In this document: positions 1-10,037 of the stretch, piece after piece | Layout of the letters: every line of letters starts with the position of its first letter | Numbering within the stretch: position 1 is the first letter of the stretch | NCBI GenBank assembly: GCA_037042185.1 | Contig: JAXQJY010000032.1 | Coordinates: forward strand, 1,426,001 to 1,490,000 | Reading direction: 5' to 3' | Source of the DNA: Sordariomycetes sp. S80-01Y | Lineage: Eukaryota > Ascomycota > Sordariomycetes | Length of the DNA stretch: 64,000 nucleotides | Made by a program: the position numbers and the translations under genes | Notes under the pieces: model-generated | What the model was told of the DNA's origin: nothing | What the model saw: the letters and a program-made list of their open reading frames with translations, nothing else | Databases searched by the model: none

Positions 1-53
1 TATCTCCGGTTCGAACCCAGACAGCACCGTCACCACCACCACCACACATCACC

Positions 54-1007
54 ATGGTCGACCAGGCTCCCGCTGAGGCGTCCGTCGGCGCCCCCCAGAA
101 CAGCACCGCGCAGAATGACAGGCCCAGCCACACCGTCAAGGCCGGCCTGGCCAAGATGCTCAAGGGCGGCGTCATCATGGACGTGACAACCCCCGAGCAG
201 GCCCGCATCGCCGAGGAGGCCGGCGCTGTCGCCGTCATGGCCCTCGAGCGCGTCCCCGCAGACATCCGCGCCCAGGGCGGCGTCGCCCGCATGTCCGACC
301 CGGCCATGATCAAGTCCATCCAGGAGGCCGTCTCCATCCCCGTCATGGCCAAGGCCCGCATCGGCCACGACGTCGAGTGCCAGATCCTGGAGGCCTTGGA
401 GGTAGACTACATCGACGAGAGCGAGGTCCTGACGCCGGCTGACGACGAGGCCCACGTTGAGAAGCTGGCCTTCAAGACGCCCTTTGTGTGCGGATGCCGC
501 AACTTGGGCGAGGCCCTGAGGCGCATCACCGAGGGCGCCGCCATGATCAGGACCAAGGGCGAGGCTGGCACCGGTGACGTCGTCGAGGCTGTCAGGCACA
601 TCAAGACCGTCAAGCGTCAGATCGCACAGGCCAAGGCTGCTTTGGAGGACGGCGGCATCGGCAAGATCAGGGCCCTGGCTAGGGAGCTCGAGGTCGATGC
701 CGAGCTTCTTCGCCAGGTTGCTGAACTTGGCCGCCTGCCCGTTGTCAACTTCGCAGCCGGCGGCGTCGCCACTCCCGCCGACGCTGCCCTGATGATGCAG
801 CTCGGCTGCGACGGAGTCTTCGTCGGCAGCGGCATCTTCAAGTCCGGCGACCCAGCCAAGCGGGCCAAGGCCATCGTCCAGGCCACGACGCACTTCCAGG
901 ACCCCAAGAAGCTTGCCGAGTACAGCACAGGTCTCGGCGAGGCCATGGTTGGTATCAACTGCGATGGTTTGAGGGGCGATGAGAAGCTGGCGGTCAGGGG
1001 AATCTGA
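54..1007 (+). CDS. PDX1: Pyridoxal 5'-phosphate synthase, PdxS/SNZ-type lyase subunit
   Basis: Intronless, 317 aa. This is the synthase subunit of the DXP-independent vitamin B6 pathway. It condenses ribose 5-phosphate, glyceraldehyde 3-phosphate and ammonia (supplied by the Pdx2/SNO glutaminase) into pyridoxal 5'-phosphate in the cytosol, as a dodecameric TIM barrel. Visible marks: Asp43 in GGVIMDV, Lys100 in [10 protein letters not shown] (the sugar-imine lysine) and Lys168 in [11 protein letters not shown] (the second catalytic lysine), then a phosphate-binding GIFKSGDP segment near the C-terminus. The length fits the family, with a fungal N-terminal extension of about 20 residues. The start is the first ATG, in ACCATGG context. 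The glutaminase partner is not in the window and the promoter lies beyond its left edge. Codon use is strongly C/G-ending, as expected for a highly expressed gene. Confidence 0.97.
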   Translation: MVDQAPAEASVGAPQNSTAQNDRPSHTVKAGLAKMLKGGVIMDVTTPEQARIAEEAGAVAVMALERVPADIRAQGGVARMSDPAMIKSIQEAVSIPVMAKARIGHDVECQILEALEVDYIDESEVLTPADDEAHVEKLAFKTPFVCGCRNLGEALRRITEGAAMIRTKGEAGTGDVVEAVRHIKTVKRQIAQAKAALEDGGIGKIRALARELEVDAELLRQVAELGRLPVVNFAAGGVATPADAALMMQLGCDGVFVGSGIFKSGDPAKRAKAIVQATTHFQDPKKLAEYSTGLGEAMVGINCDGLRGDEKLAVRGI

Positions 1008-1599
1008 GCATGGAAAAAAAAAGATAAAAGAGTTAGCCCTGTACATTTATCGGCGAGTTCAACCTCGGAGACTGCTTCAAACTGGTCAGGTTGCACTTGG
1101 CATAGAAGACGACACGCAACAGCGTTAGACGAGCAGCAGAACTTGCTTTTCGCAGTCAGATGGTCCGAATATCAAGCTAAAAAAAACATTTACACTTATT
1201 TGCCATTCCTGGCGCCTTGGTCAGCAAGTCCCAGTGAGCAGATGATTCCCATCCACATGAAGTAAACGTGGAGAATTCGAGCATCGCTTGATTCCTGTCC
1301 TGTGCCTACACGCGATTTTCGAGCGGTCTTGCACGTGCGCTAGTCTTTTTAGGCCGAATTCCAAAGCATTCGAAGACTCTGCAAATTGACATTGACCCAA
1401 ATCTATGTATTAGCTTGAATGAGACTGTTGGCCTCAGCAGCTGCACCGTGCATGCCTCTCCGTCACCCGCCTTCCCAGCCAGCCATCCCAAATGTCGCCA
1501 GGGCAAGGGACAAAAAAAAAAGGGCTTGAAGGCGCCGCCAACATACAGCCTCCTTTGCATCACCCAAACGACCCAACTGCAAAAAATGATGGACGCGGC
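1008..1599. other. Intergenic, PDX1 3' side
   Basis: 3' flank of PDX1 and the gap before the tRNA. Short A-runs are present; I see no coding potential or repeats. Confidence 0.5.
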
Positions 1600-1604
1600 A
1601 AAAA
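1600..1604 (-). terminator. Pol III terminator of the tRNA
   Basis: Five T residues on the minus strand, beginning about 8 nt past the tRNA 3' end. This is the usual RNA polymerase III stop signal and supports the tRNA call. Confidence 0.7.
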
Positions 1605-1611
1605 GTCGAGT

Positions 1612-1716
1612 GTTCCTGGAGGGGGTCGAACCCTCGACCTTGACATGTCTACCATAGTACCAAGAAAAATCCCGTGGCCTATAAGAGTCACGCGGTAACC
1701 ACTCCGCTACAGGAAC
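1612..1716 (-). tRNA. tRNA-Ile(UAU) with intron
   Basis: On the minus strand the ends form a perfect 7-bp acceptor stem (GTTCCTG/CAGGAAC), followed by TA, a 4-bp D stem (GCGG/CCGC) around AGTGGTTA, and a 5-bp T stem (GAGGG/CCCTC) closing a TTCGACC loop. The anticodon arm reads TGACT-CTTATA, giving anticodon TAT at positions 34-36. About 33 nt then intervene before the 3' half of the anticodon stem. This is the standard position (after base 37) for a nuclear tRNA intron, and yeast tRNA-Ile(UAU) is also intron-bearing. The stem then has one U-U pair at 31-39. It would decode the rare AUA codon. A Pol III T-run follows. Confidence 0.85.
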
Positions 1717-1955
1717 AGTAAGCAATTTTTGTACTATTGCAATATATACAGCTGAAACGGGAAGTGGAATTGCGCAGTTCTTCGTTACCGTTTCCCACTG
1801 GCATTCACGGCCGTTGGGGGTACTACACCTGCATGGCATTGGTTCTTTCGCTTTCGCTGTTCGAGCAACGCAAGTCATCGCCTCAAGGGTGTAATACACT
1901 TTAGGATATGCTCCTCGTAGGATGCACTCGCGAGCCGTTGCTGTTCCGTGCGCGT

Positions 1956-3481
1956 TCACTTACCCTCCCATGTGTACCCCTCAGCATCAGACAAGGTGAA
2001 GTATCCGCGAGGCTCTAGATGATCCCAGTTCCTCCTCTCCCCGATTTCGAATCCATGCGTGTCGCAGACGATCGATCCCATGAGGCCCTCCAAGCGCTGC
2101 GCCTCGGGCGACCCGGGTGGCATGTGCCGGTGCGCAACCTGCATGGGAAAGATCAGGAAGAAGGCAACTGCCGTGGCGCTCTCGGAGCGCAGTGCCGAAG
2201 ATGACAGGTGCGATATCTCCATGGACCATTGGCGCGCTGCCTCCTGTTCCTGCGCCAGGACGAAGGGCGTGGTATCTGATATCAGCGATACTCCCAGCTT
2301 CGTTGATGGTCCATCTAGGCAGATCAAGACCGCGTAGCAGAGGGCTAATGCTGCGGCGTCAGTTTGGCTTGGGGGTGGAAGGCTGACACTGGGACCATAG
2401 CTCAGGTTCATCGAGGCGCCGAATCGGTCCGCCGGTCGGGCTTGTTGGAGGTTCTCGGGCCAAGCGCGAAGAGCCCGGGCTACATCTCGGATATGGTCTC
2501 GCACGGCACAGTACGCTTCGGTCTGGTTCGCCTTGTCCTCGGGCGTGAGCTGGTCTGTCTCGTGGTAGATTCCCGGCACTTCGGCGAAGATGTCGTGCAG
2601 CAAATCCACAGCGTCTTGCCGAAAGTCTTTCGATCGCCACCTTGAGGACTTCCACTCCGGGTTTGCCAAAAAACAACGCCTTCTCTCTATTCCATGCCAG
2701 AGGATGACCATGAATCGGCAAACACGAAATATATCCATCTCGAGGTCATTGCGCTGACAATTCGGTCCACGCATCTCCACCAGCCGAGATACGCCCCCGT
2801 AGTGTCGCACCCAGGCCAGGGGCTCAGACAAGGCCACATTCTCGTAAATGCACAGGCACAGGACGCTTGCGAGGGTCTCGGGCTTGAGAGCCATCTGCTG
2901 GTTGACGATTAAGTGCCGCAGCTGGTCCAAAGCCTCGACATATAGCCTGCTTCCCTTCTCGTAGGCTGCCTTGTGGTTGTACATTTTGCCAAAGTAGACG
3001 GCCGCCAACGCTTGGGCGCCCTTGGACTTGTCCATCAGGATGACTTGTGAAAGCATGCTTGTGGGAGTTGCTGGTTCATCCGGGTTAGGAGGCGTCATCC
3101 TGGAAAGGATGTGGTTGATGAAGACACTGTCCTCGTGCGGCTGCAGGTCCTTGATCCTTCGTTGGCCAGTAGCTTGCCTATGCCGCACCACCGCCTGGGG
3201 AGCTGAACGTGATACCCGCGGCGTCCTCGACTGCCCTCTCGTGCTCTGCGTAAACTTTGCGCCGTGGTCAATGAAAGCCAGAGCCTGGCTGTAGCCGCCA
3301 CAGGGCAGTCCAGCCTTCTGACATCGCTCACAGTGCGGTTTCGCCTCATCTGCAAGCCATCAGTAAGGTCGCCAAACATCGAATCATGGTGAATTGATGA
3401 GCGCATACCGCACTTGACTTTGCGTCGCATGCATGTGACGCAGCGATTGACCCGCTTGGCCCGCACGGCCATCTCCCTCAC
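1956..3481 (-). CDS. Zn2Cys6 fungal transcription factor (1 intron)
   Basis: Two exons: 3481-3409 and 3349-1956, with a 59-nt intron 3350-3408 (GTATGC...TTGCAG), giving 488 aa. The intron splits the zinc cluster, and splicing restores CX2CX6CX6CX2CX6C with cysteines 14, 17, 24, 31, 34 and 41, a binuclear Gal4-type DNA-binding domain. The rest is a helical fungal-specific middle region with conserved stretches such as WVRHYGGVSRLVEMRGP, typical of the group with a DUF3468/Fungal_trans_2-like C-terminal half. It should act in the nucleus; the target genes cannot be told. The listed start is the first of two close ATGs; 3472 is also possible. Oddity: the terminal codons read through GG-GTAAGT, a good donor site, so a short further exon toward the tRNA cannot be excluded. 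Confidence 0.85.
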
Positions 3482-5426
3482 GGTCGGCGCAGACGTGACT
3501 TCTTCGTGTTGTACGCGATGTGACGGGCTGTCATGGGCGCAAGGCGTCCACCTTCACCCCGGAAAATGCAGAAGATCAAGAGGAAATGTGCCTGCGACGG
3601 GCGGAGAGGCGACGCAACTTGTTACCCGGAGGTGCAGTTCAGGAGCAGACGCGATGGATTGTCTCATGGATTTGGGTAGTTGAACGAAAGATCGCCGCGG
3701 CATCGGTGGTCGGGCGACGCCTGCTAAAATAATGGCGCTAAGCATCCAGGCCCCGGAACTAGTCGATTGCGGACGTGGTCATGACAATCGTCAAGTTAGT
3801 CGGCCTGTCAAAAGGCCAACCACCCTACTCCGTACATAAACGAGGCATCGGGCGTCAGTCCTCTGTCACCGACGTCCTAGCTCCAAGCGAGCTCCAGCTG
3901 CCTGCCTCGATGGCGGTTTGGGCGCTCCCTTTTCGTGAGTCCATATCGGTAAATCTGATGTCCCCAATGAGTTTTTACTACTTTAATTGCTAATCACCTC
4001 ATTTTATAGGGCTTTCGGGGTCCTGTGAGTCCCGTCTGCTCCGGATATCCCCGCCGGGTCGGGAGCTTAGGCTCTCAAGGGTATCGACCACCGAGTGGGG
4101 CATCCGGCAAAGCCCTGTGCGTGTAAGCTGTCAAGGCAAGGCTGTCGAGAGGCTCTGCCATACTCCGTGCGCATAAAGATACATTTAAAGTGTCAGAATC
4201 CTCAAATATAACCGCAGGACTGCCTCCCTGAGTCTGCTTCTGCACGTGTGGCAAGCTTCGGTCCCAGGATATAAGTCATCAACGAGGGCTTCTAAGCGAG
4301 GACCGGATATCTACCGGCTGCGGCTAGATGGGTCCGTATCAAGGGCACCCTTGTCCACTTCCATGTCCACTTTGCTAGGTTAATCAAGGCACCTGTGCCC
4401 TGTACTCCCTACTGCTTGGGCAGTACTTTCGACTGTCGTGCAAGGAACGGTGTCCTCGTTGAACCATAGGCACTCATAGTGTCCCAAGAGCTGAATCTCA
4501 TAGTCATATATGAATGCTGACATAGCTCAAGTATGCATCAACGGACCTGCAGTCTTCGTGGAGTCGAGGCACGTTCTACACTGCCCGGCACAAGGCTGGC
4601 GGGCTGTGTATTAATGAGCACCGGATGGACGAATTGCGCTACAAAAGTAGCTCTGGGCTTCTGTCTTTCACTGCAAAATGAATCAAGTAGATCATGGAGC
4701 ACCTCATATCCCTACAGTGAAAGGACGTTGTAAATCCGCAGTCAGCCTCAGATTGAGCTTGAACAATTAGGTCCTCTAATGCAAAAATGTTTAGCAACAT
4801 TCTCTTCACAATATCTATCAAATAACAATTACATATGTCAGAGAGATCGTGGGGACATACATGACACTGGTGCCTCGTTCCAAATCCAACTTCACTGCGT
4901 TGGTACAGCTCCAGCGGCATGGCCTTTGCTCGAGGCCACCGACCAGTACAGTGAAGATGCAGCCTCGACAACAGGGATATGGCAACATATCAATTTGAGT
5001 TGAACAAGCTCCTCGAGTGTGGTGTTTTTCGGTGTTAGACACCATCAAGAGTAGCAACTGCGCAAGGCGGCTTGGGTGAATTACGGCAGTACACTCAGGC
5101 CATCCCTCAGCGAATGCAGGGCAGCAGCACCTTCGGAGAAAACAAGTAGCAACAGAAACCTGGGACTTCACATGTCTTTCAACAATTTCGGGGGAACACT
5201 GAAATTCGGCCAGCTTCCTGCCTTGGTCATAGCACGTCCAAATGGGCTGAGGGTTGCATGACGGCGCATCTTCCCCGCTTGAGGCTGCCCAAACTCTCGA
5301 ACTTTATCTCGACTACAATCCGCAGTCCTGTTCCCTTTATCATAAATCGTAGTCCCAAGTGCCGATTGATACCAATCCTTTATCAGATCTTTTCATCATC
5401 GCGGGATTCGAAGCCATCTACCCAGC
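3482..5426. other. Intergenic, 1.9 kb between divergent genes
   Basis: Shared upstream region of the divergently transcribed Zn2Cys6 gene (minus) and D-lactate dehydrogenase-like gene (plus). One intron-like signature lies at 3935-4009, listed separately. I see no tRNA, repeat or recognisable protein in the remainder. Confidence 0.4.
3775..4176 (+). other. Possible small spliced transcript or ORF
   Basis: A good-looking intron lies at 3935-4009: donor GTGAGT, branch-like TGCTAATC, acceptor TTTTATAG. Joining the flanks (3775-3934 with 4010-4176) gives a 108-aa reading frame ending in TAA; a shorter version starts at the ATG at 3910. The predicted peptide is Arg/Ser-rich and matches no family I know. 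It could equally be a spliced non-coding RNA in the divergent promoter region. The intron signature is seen; the coding status is a guess. Confidence 0.25.
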
Positions 5427-6470
5427 ATGAAACTTTCCGTCTTCAGCGCCAAGCCCTACGACAAGAGGTTCTTCGACGCGGCCCATGCAGCCTCAGCATC
5501 CGGCGACGTCAAAATCACCTACCACGACTTTTCCCTCGATGAAGATACAGTCTCGGCCGTCAAGGACTCAGACGCGGTATGCGTTTTCGTCAATGATTCT
5601 GTAGGCAAACCGGTCGTTGATGCCCTCGCTGAGAAGGGCGTCAAGGCCATCCTCCTGCGCTGTGCGGGCTTCAATAACGTCGATCTCGAGGCGGCCAGCA
5701 ATCATGGCATCATGGTAGCAAACGTGCCTTCGTACTCTCCCGAGGCCGTCGCCGAGTTTGCCGTCGCATTGATGCAGACTCTGAACCGCCATACTCACCG
5801 CGCCTACAATCGTGTTCGGGAGGGAAACTTCGCGCTCGACGGTTTGCTGGGGAGGACGCTCTGTGGAAAGACGGTTGGTGTGCTTGGTGTGGGAAAAATT
5901 GGCCTGGCGACTGCCCGGATCATGAAGGGCTTTGGCTGCAAGCTCATTGCATTTGACCCCTTCCCCACGGATGCCTTCAAGGAGTACGGCGAGTATCGCA
6001 GCCTGGATGAGCTGCTTGCCGAATCCGACATTGTCAGTCTTCACTGCCCACTCATGGAGAAGACAAAGCACATAATCAACGAAGAGTCCATCGCCAAGAT
6101 GAAGGAGGGAGTCCTGCTGGTGAACACCTCCCGCGGAGGGCTGGTGGATACCAGGGCCGTGATCCGGGGCCTGAAGAGCAAGCATCTCGGCGGTGTCGCA
6201 TTCGACGTGTACGAAAGCGAGGGCTCCCTTTTCTATGACGACCACTCCGGCGAAATAATCCACGACGATGTGCTGATGCGGTTGATGACATTCCACAATG
6301 TCATTGTCACGGGGCACCAAGCCTTCTTCACCCACGAGGCCCTGGAGGAGATTGCAGAATGTACTCTTCGCAACTTGGGTGAGTTCGCAAAAAAAGGAAG
6401 CTGCACCAACCAGCTCAACAAGGCGCCAATCGACGAGAAGAAGAGTTCGGGCCCTGTTCGGAACGTTTAG
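5427..6470 (+). CDS. D-lactate dehydrogenase-like D-2-hydroxyacid dehydrogenase
   Basis: Intronless, 347 aa. NAD-dependent reduction of a 2-keto acid (pyruvate or similar) to the D-2-hydroxyacid, probably cytosolic. It has the family's split layout: an N-terminal catalytic half, a Rossmann domain with GVGKIG at 154-159 and acidic Asp177 after the second strand, then catalytic Arg236 in NTSRGG, an acidic residue of VYESEG (263/265) and His297 in VTGHQAFFT. The GHQAFFT block and the length are those of the LdhA-like D-lactate dehydrogenases rather than formate or phosphoglycerate dehydrogenases. There is no signal peptide. Its divergent neighbour is the Zn2Cys6 gene; a regulatory link is possible but not shown. 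Substrate choice within the family cannot be read from sequence alone. Confidence 0.9.
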   Translation: MKLSVFSAKPYDKRFFDAAHAASASGDVKITYHDFSLDEDTVSAVKDSDAVCVFVNDSVGKPVVDALAEKGVKAILLRCAGFNNVDLEAASNHGIMVANVPSYSPEAVAEFAVALMQTLNRHTHRAYNRVREGNFALDGLLGRTLCGKTVGVLGVGKIGLATARIMKGFGCKLIAFDPFPTDAFKEYGEYRSLDELLAESDIVSLHCPLMEKTKHIINEESIAKMKEGVLLVNTSRGGLVDTRAVIRGLKSKHLGGVAFDVYESEGSLFYDDHSGEIIHDDVLMRLMTFHNVIVTGHQAFFTHEALEEIAECTLRNLGEFAKKGSCTNQLNKAPIDEKKSSGPVRNV

Positions 6471-6625
6471 TTCTAACGCTCAGTCGATGAGCCAGCTAAA
6501 GCGCTGGTTCAAGGCAGGGTACAGTACTGGTCTAGGTCTAATAAAAATGGATTTGCATTAAAGAACTCTGGGGTATTTTGCTATCTTCTGCTTTTTCTCC
6601 AACAAACGGCTTCCACTAGATTAGC

Positions 6626-8334
6626 TCAGGGGTTGCTCACGTAGCTCCTCGCCCTCCTGAGGTCATCATCCGTCTCATCTCCGCGCAGGACACCCTCGGA
6701 CGCAGCAGTGTTCTTCTCCTTGGCCTTCTCAATATCGTTCAAGTGATCCCCATCGTCTCCTCCGTACGCAAACTTACTCCGCTTCCTGATCCTAGCGCCA
6801 AACTTCCAAAACAGGAAGGGGATCGCGCAGCAGGCCAAGCTCAAGAACGCCAAGAGCGTGCTGGCCCACTGATCGCCCAGGCGCGCGTACATCTGCTCGG
6901 TGAACAGGACCACGGCGGCGCCCCAGAAGGAGCGGATAAAGGTCTTGGCCGCGAGCGCCGAGGCTGCCTGGTGCTGGTACGAGTCCACGAGGTAGTTGTT
7001 CGCCGAGTTGTACAGGAAGATGAAGCCGAACCCGACGGGGAAGCCGCCCATGGCGGGGCCGGCCCAGGACAGTTGGGGGTAGGATGTCCACGCGAAGATG
7101 AAGAGACCGATGGGAATGAACCAGCATGACAACATCATGGGGATGAGTCTTGCCTCAGCTGGCGGCTTGCCCCCGTGCTTTTCACACATCTTCAGGTAGT
7201 GCTTGTTGACGAACGGGGAGCACATCGCCGAGAGGACAACGCCAACCGCGACAGGAATGAACATGAGTCCTGTCTTGCCGGCAGAATAGCCCTTTCCTCC
7301 TTGATATACGATAGGGAAGGCGACGAAGAACATGTACAAAAGACCGTAGAGGACGCTCATGTACAGAGAGATAAGGAAGACGATCAGCTCGCCAAAGAGG
7401 AGCTGGAAGGGCCGGATGAGGAAAACGCGCAGGCGTTCAGTGATTGGCTTGCCTTCAATCTCCTGCTCGGTGGCGTGCGCGGAGTCCCCAGTCGACTTTC
7501 GGAGCTTGCGAGCTCGGCTGAGAAGAATCGTGGGCGCATAGGTCTCGGGGACAGTGAAGGTGATGAGGATCCAGACCACGCCGGACATGATGAGCTGGAT
7601 CCAGTAGAGCCATCGCCAGCCTGTGGCGTCGGACAGGAAGCCACCGACAAGAGGGCCGATAGCAGGGCCTAGGAAAGGCGCGGCGGAAAAGGCCGCCATC
7701 GGGACGCCTCTTTCCTCGTTCCTCCACAGATCGGCGAGGGTGCCACCGACGAGCGTCATTGGCGCGGAGAAGGCAATGCCATCGATGGCGCGGCAGACGA
7801 GGAGTGTGGTGATATTCTTGGCAACGGCACAGGGGATGATGAAAATGAAAGCAAGGAGCAAAGTCGAACCGCTGTAGTGCTTTGGTCAGAATCACGTCAC
7901 TCGCACGTTTTCCATGTAGCGACTTACTAGATCACTCTGCGTCCGTACACCTCGGAAAGAGGCGCAAATACCATCGGTCCAATGCCAAACCCAACAACGA
8001 AGAGTGAAATACTGACGAGAGCAACTTCCTCGCTGACTCCAAACTCCTCCATCACGCCAGGGATATCGGCCGTGATGACGGACGAGGCAAAGGCCACCAC
8101 GAAGCAGGTCAGGGCAACGACCATGGTGCAGTACCACTTGAAGGCCTTGGACCAGTTCTTCGGGTTCCCAGGGTCGTTCGGCTCGAAGGCCACCAGCTGG
8201 TATGCTGGCTGGCCGGGACGGCTGCTCTCGCGTTGAACACCATTTTCAGTGGCAGATGAGATGGAAGAGGCAGGCGAGGGAGCCTCAGGGACGAGGTCGA
8301 GGCCATCTGTGGGTGTCTTGTCGTGGTGTGCCAT
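6626..8334 (-). CDS. MFS transporter, DHA1 drug/polyamine type (1 intron)
   Basis: Exons 8334-7928 and 7871-6626, with a 56-nt intron 7872-7927 (GTAAGT...CTACAG), giving 550 aa. A cytosolic N-terminal tail of about 65 residues is followed by the DPGNPKNWS motif that precedes helix 1 in the fungal Tpo/Flu1/Cyh-resistance group of proton antiporters. PLSEVYGRR (loop 2-3) is the MFS signature, followed by [11 protein letters not shown] in helix 5. Twelve hydrophobic segments are expected, with a charged central loop around residues 300-330 and a hydrophilic acidic tail. The likely role is plasma-membrane export of drugs, polyamines or small toxins. It converges on the dehydrogenase gene, with 155 bp between the stops. 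Confidence 0.92.
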
Positions 8335-10037
8335 CTTGACTGACTGCAGAATAAACCATAGCAGATATCTCAGATGCCCATCATCGTGGATCGAGGGCGC
8401 GTCTTCCCTCTTATACTTTTCCCAAGACCCCGGCCGTCGCCCAATGGCATGTCGTGCCCTGCATCACCAGGCCGTCATACCCGATCTTCTCAACTGTCTC
8501 AACACCTCGGCCCGCGTACACCAATGCACCGTCAAAACAAGTCTTCCAATGCCGAAAAAGCCTGCCGTTGTGGGTCTCGAGCTGAGTTTCTCTCAGACAA
8601 TGATGTGGTTTCAGTGGGTCGAAAGGTGCGAGAAATGTCCGGCGCTGATAAGGGGGGCGTCCATCGCGCGGCCGCGTGCTTGGATCCGATGGAGACGGTG
8701 CTGCAACGTGGCACAGACCCGACGCCGGCTATCGTCAGTCGTGGCTGACAGACGCCGCATATTTCAGAGCGTGTCGTTCAGATCGTTCTTTCTAACAGGC
8801 GTTGAGTCATTCGCAAAGGTAAAATACGTGGGAGCGGCAAACCTTCGTACAGTACCCGGGTCTGCAAAACTCAACTAGCCCCACATCGGAGCCGAGTGGG
8901 TCCCGGATTCAAGACGGTCAAGTCCGGGTCCGGCATCGGCTTGGACCCACCCACTCGAACTCTTCTCGCACCTCTGCTTTCCCACATCACGAGATTATGA
9001 CATCCGATCTTCCGGAAGAGTGGAGCTGGGAATAACTTCTCATTAGCTTCCATGCAAGCTTAATCCTCAGGCGAAGGAGAACAGAGACGGCGTTCGCTTA
9101 CACGCGGTCCGTCCTCGCTGCTCCACGTCGGCTCTCGTGATGGCGCTCATCCCTGTTGATTGGCTGAGTGGTGCGTTTCGCTCGGGGTTCTATTCTTCTA
9201 GGCTGTTGGAAGCTTTACTTGGGAATTTCTGAAGCTGCAGGGGTCAGATCCGGTTCATCAGCCGTGGTTCGTCACGAGGTGCTGGTTTCGAGGATTCGGT
9301 TGACTCGAGCAGGTTGAGGTTAAACAGCAACAAGAACGGAGCCTCGAACCGCTCGGCGATGAGAGCCCGAGTCGACTCGTTTTGTAAACAGTGGACTGCA
9401 AACCCACCAAGTCCAGTGTATATCACCATGCATCACTCATGGAGCGTGGCAAAATACACGAGTGAACGCTTACTTGAACCCTTCTCCTGGAAATGATGGG
9501 CAACCTACACCGGACGAGAATGTTAATCGGTTGAGACCGGAAGGTTGTTTTGCAGGATCACCCAAACAAAAGGGGCCCCTGGGCAACGTGACACATCTCC
9601 GCATCTCCGCGCCAACATGATGACGACCCGAACAAAGCGCCGCACGTCGGACCCAACTTTACACAGGATTAGAGCAGGTGACAGTGATCAAATATGAGAA
9701 GAACGAGTTTCTCTTCAGAAGCCGAGCCGGTGATTATTCTCACCGGTCGGAAACAGCCACGGACTGACAGTACAAGGGTTAGTAACAAGCCCATGGTGCG
9801 ATGCAGCCCCAGGACTGGACGAGAAGTCGAAAGATTACGAAGCAAGGGGCAGAAGTTACGAGAAGCATAAATCGATGGATTGAACTGGTAGCTGATCTGT
9901 ATATAGGAGAAAAGGATTGTTTATTTTACCAGGTGGGTATTTCCTTCGAATATAACGCCAAAACCAGTCTTTGAGCCAGATATTGCACAAAGCCAAAACC
10001 AAATTGTAGACGGTTGCTTCTACAGACCTCTCAACCT
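8335..10037. other. Intergenic, 1.7 kb
   Basis: MFS promoter side plus 3' flank of the channel gene. Only short non-conserved ORFs are present; I see no recognisable element. Confidence 0.45.

Noticed and set aside
5-20. TTCGAAC motif resembling a tRNA T-loop before PDX1
   Set aside because: No matching 5-bp stem or acceptor arm; it lies in the PDX1 5' leader.
30-1046. 338-aa minus-strand ORF opposite PDX1
   Set aside because: Mirror of a strongly biased coding gene; no family resemblance, and the plus strand is clearly PDX1.
5568-6335. 255-aa minus-strand ORF
   Set aside because: Antisense shadow of the D-lactate dehydrogenase gene.
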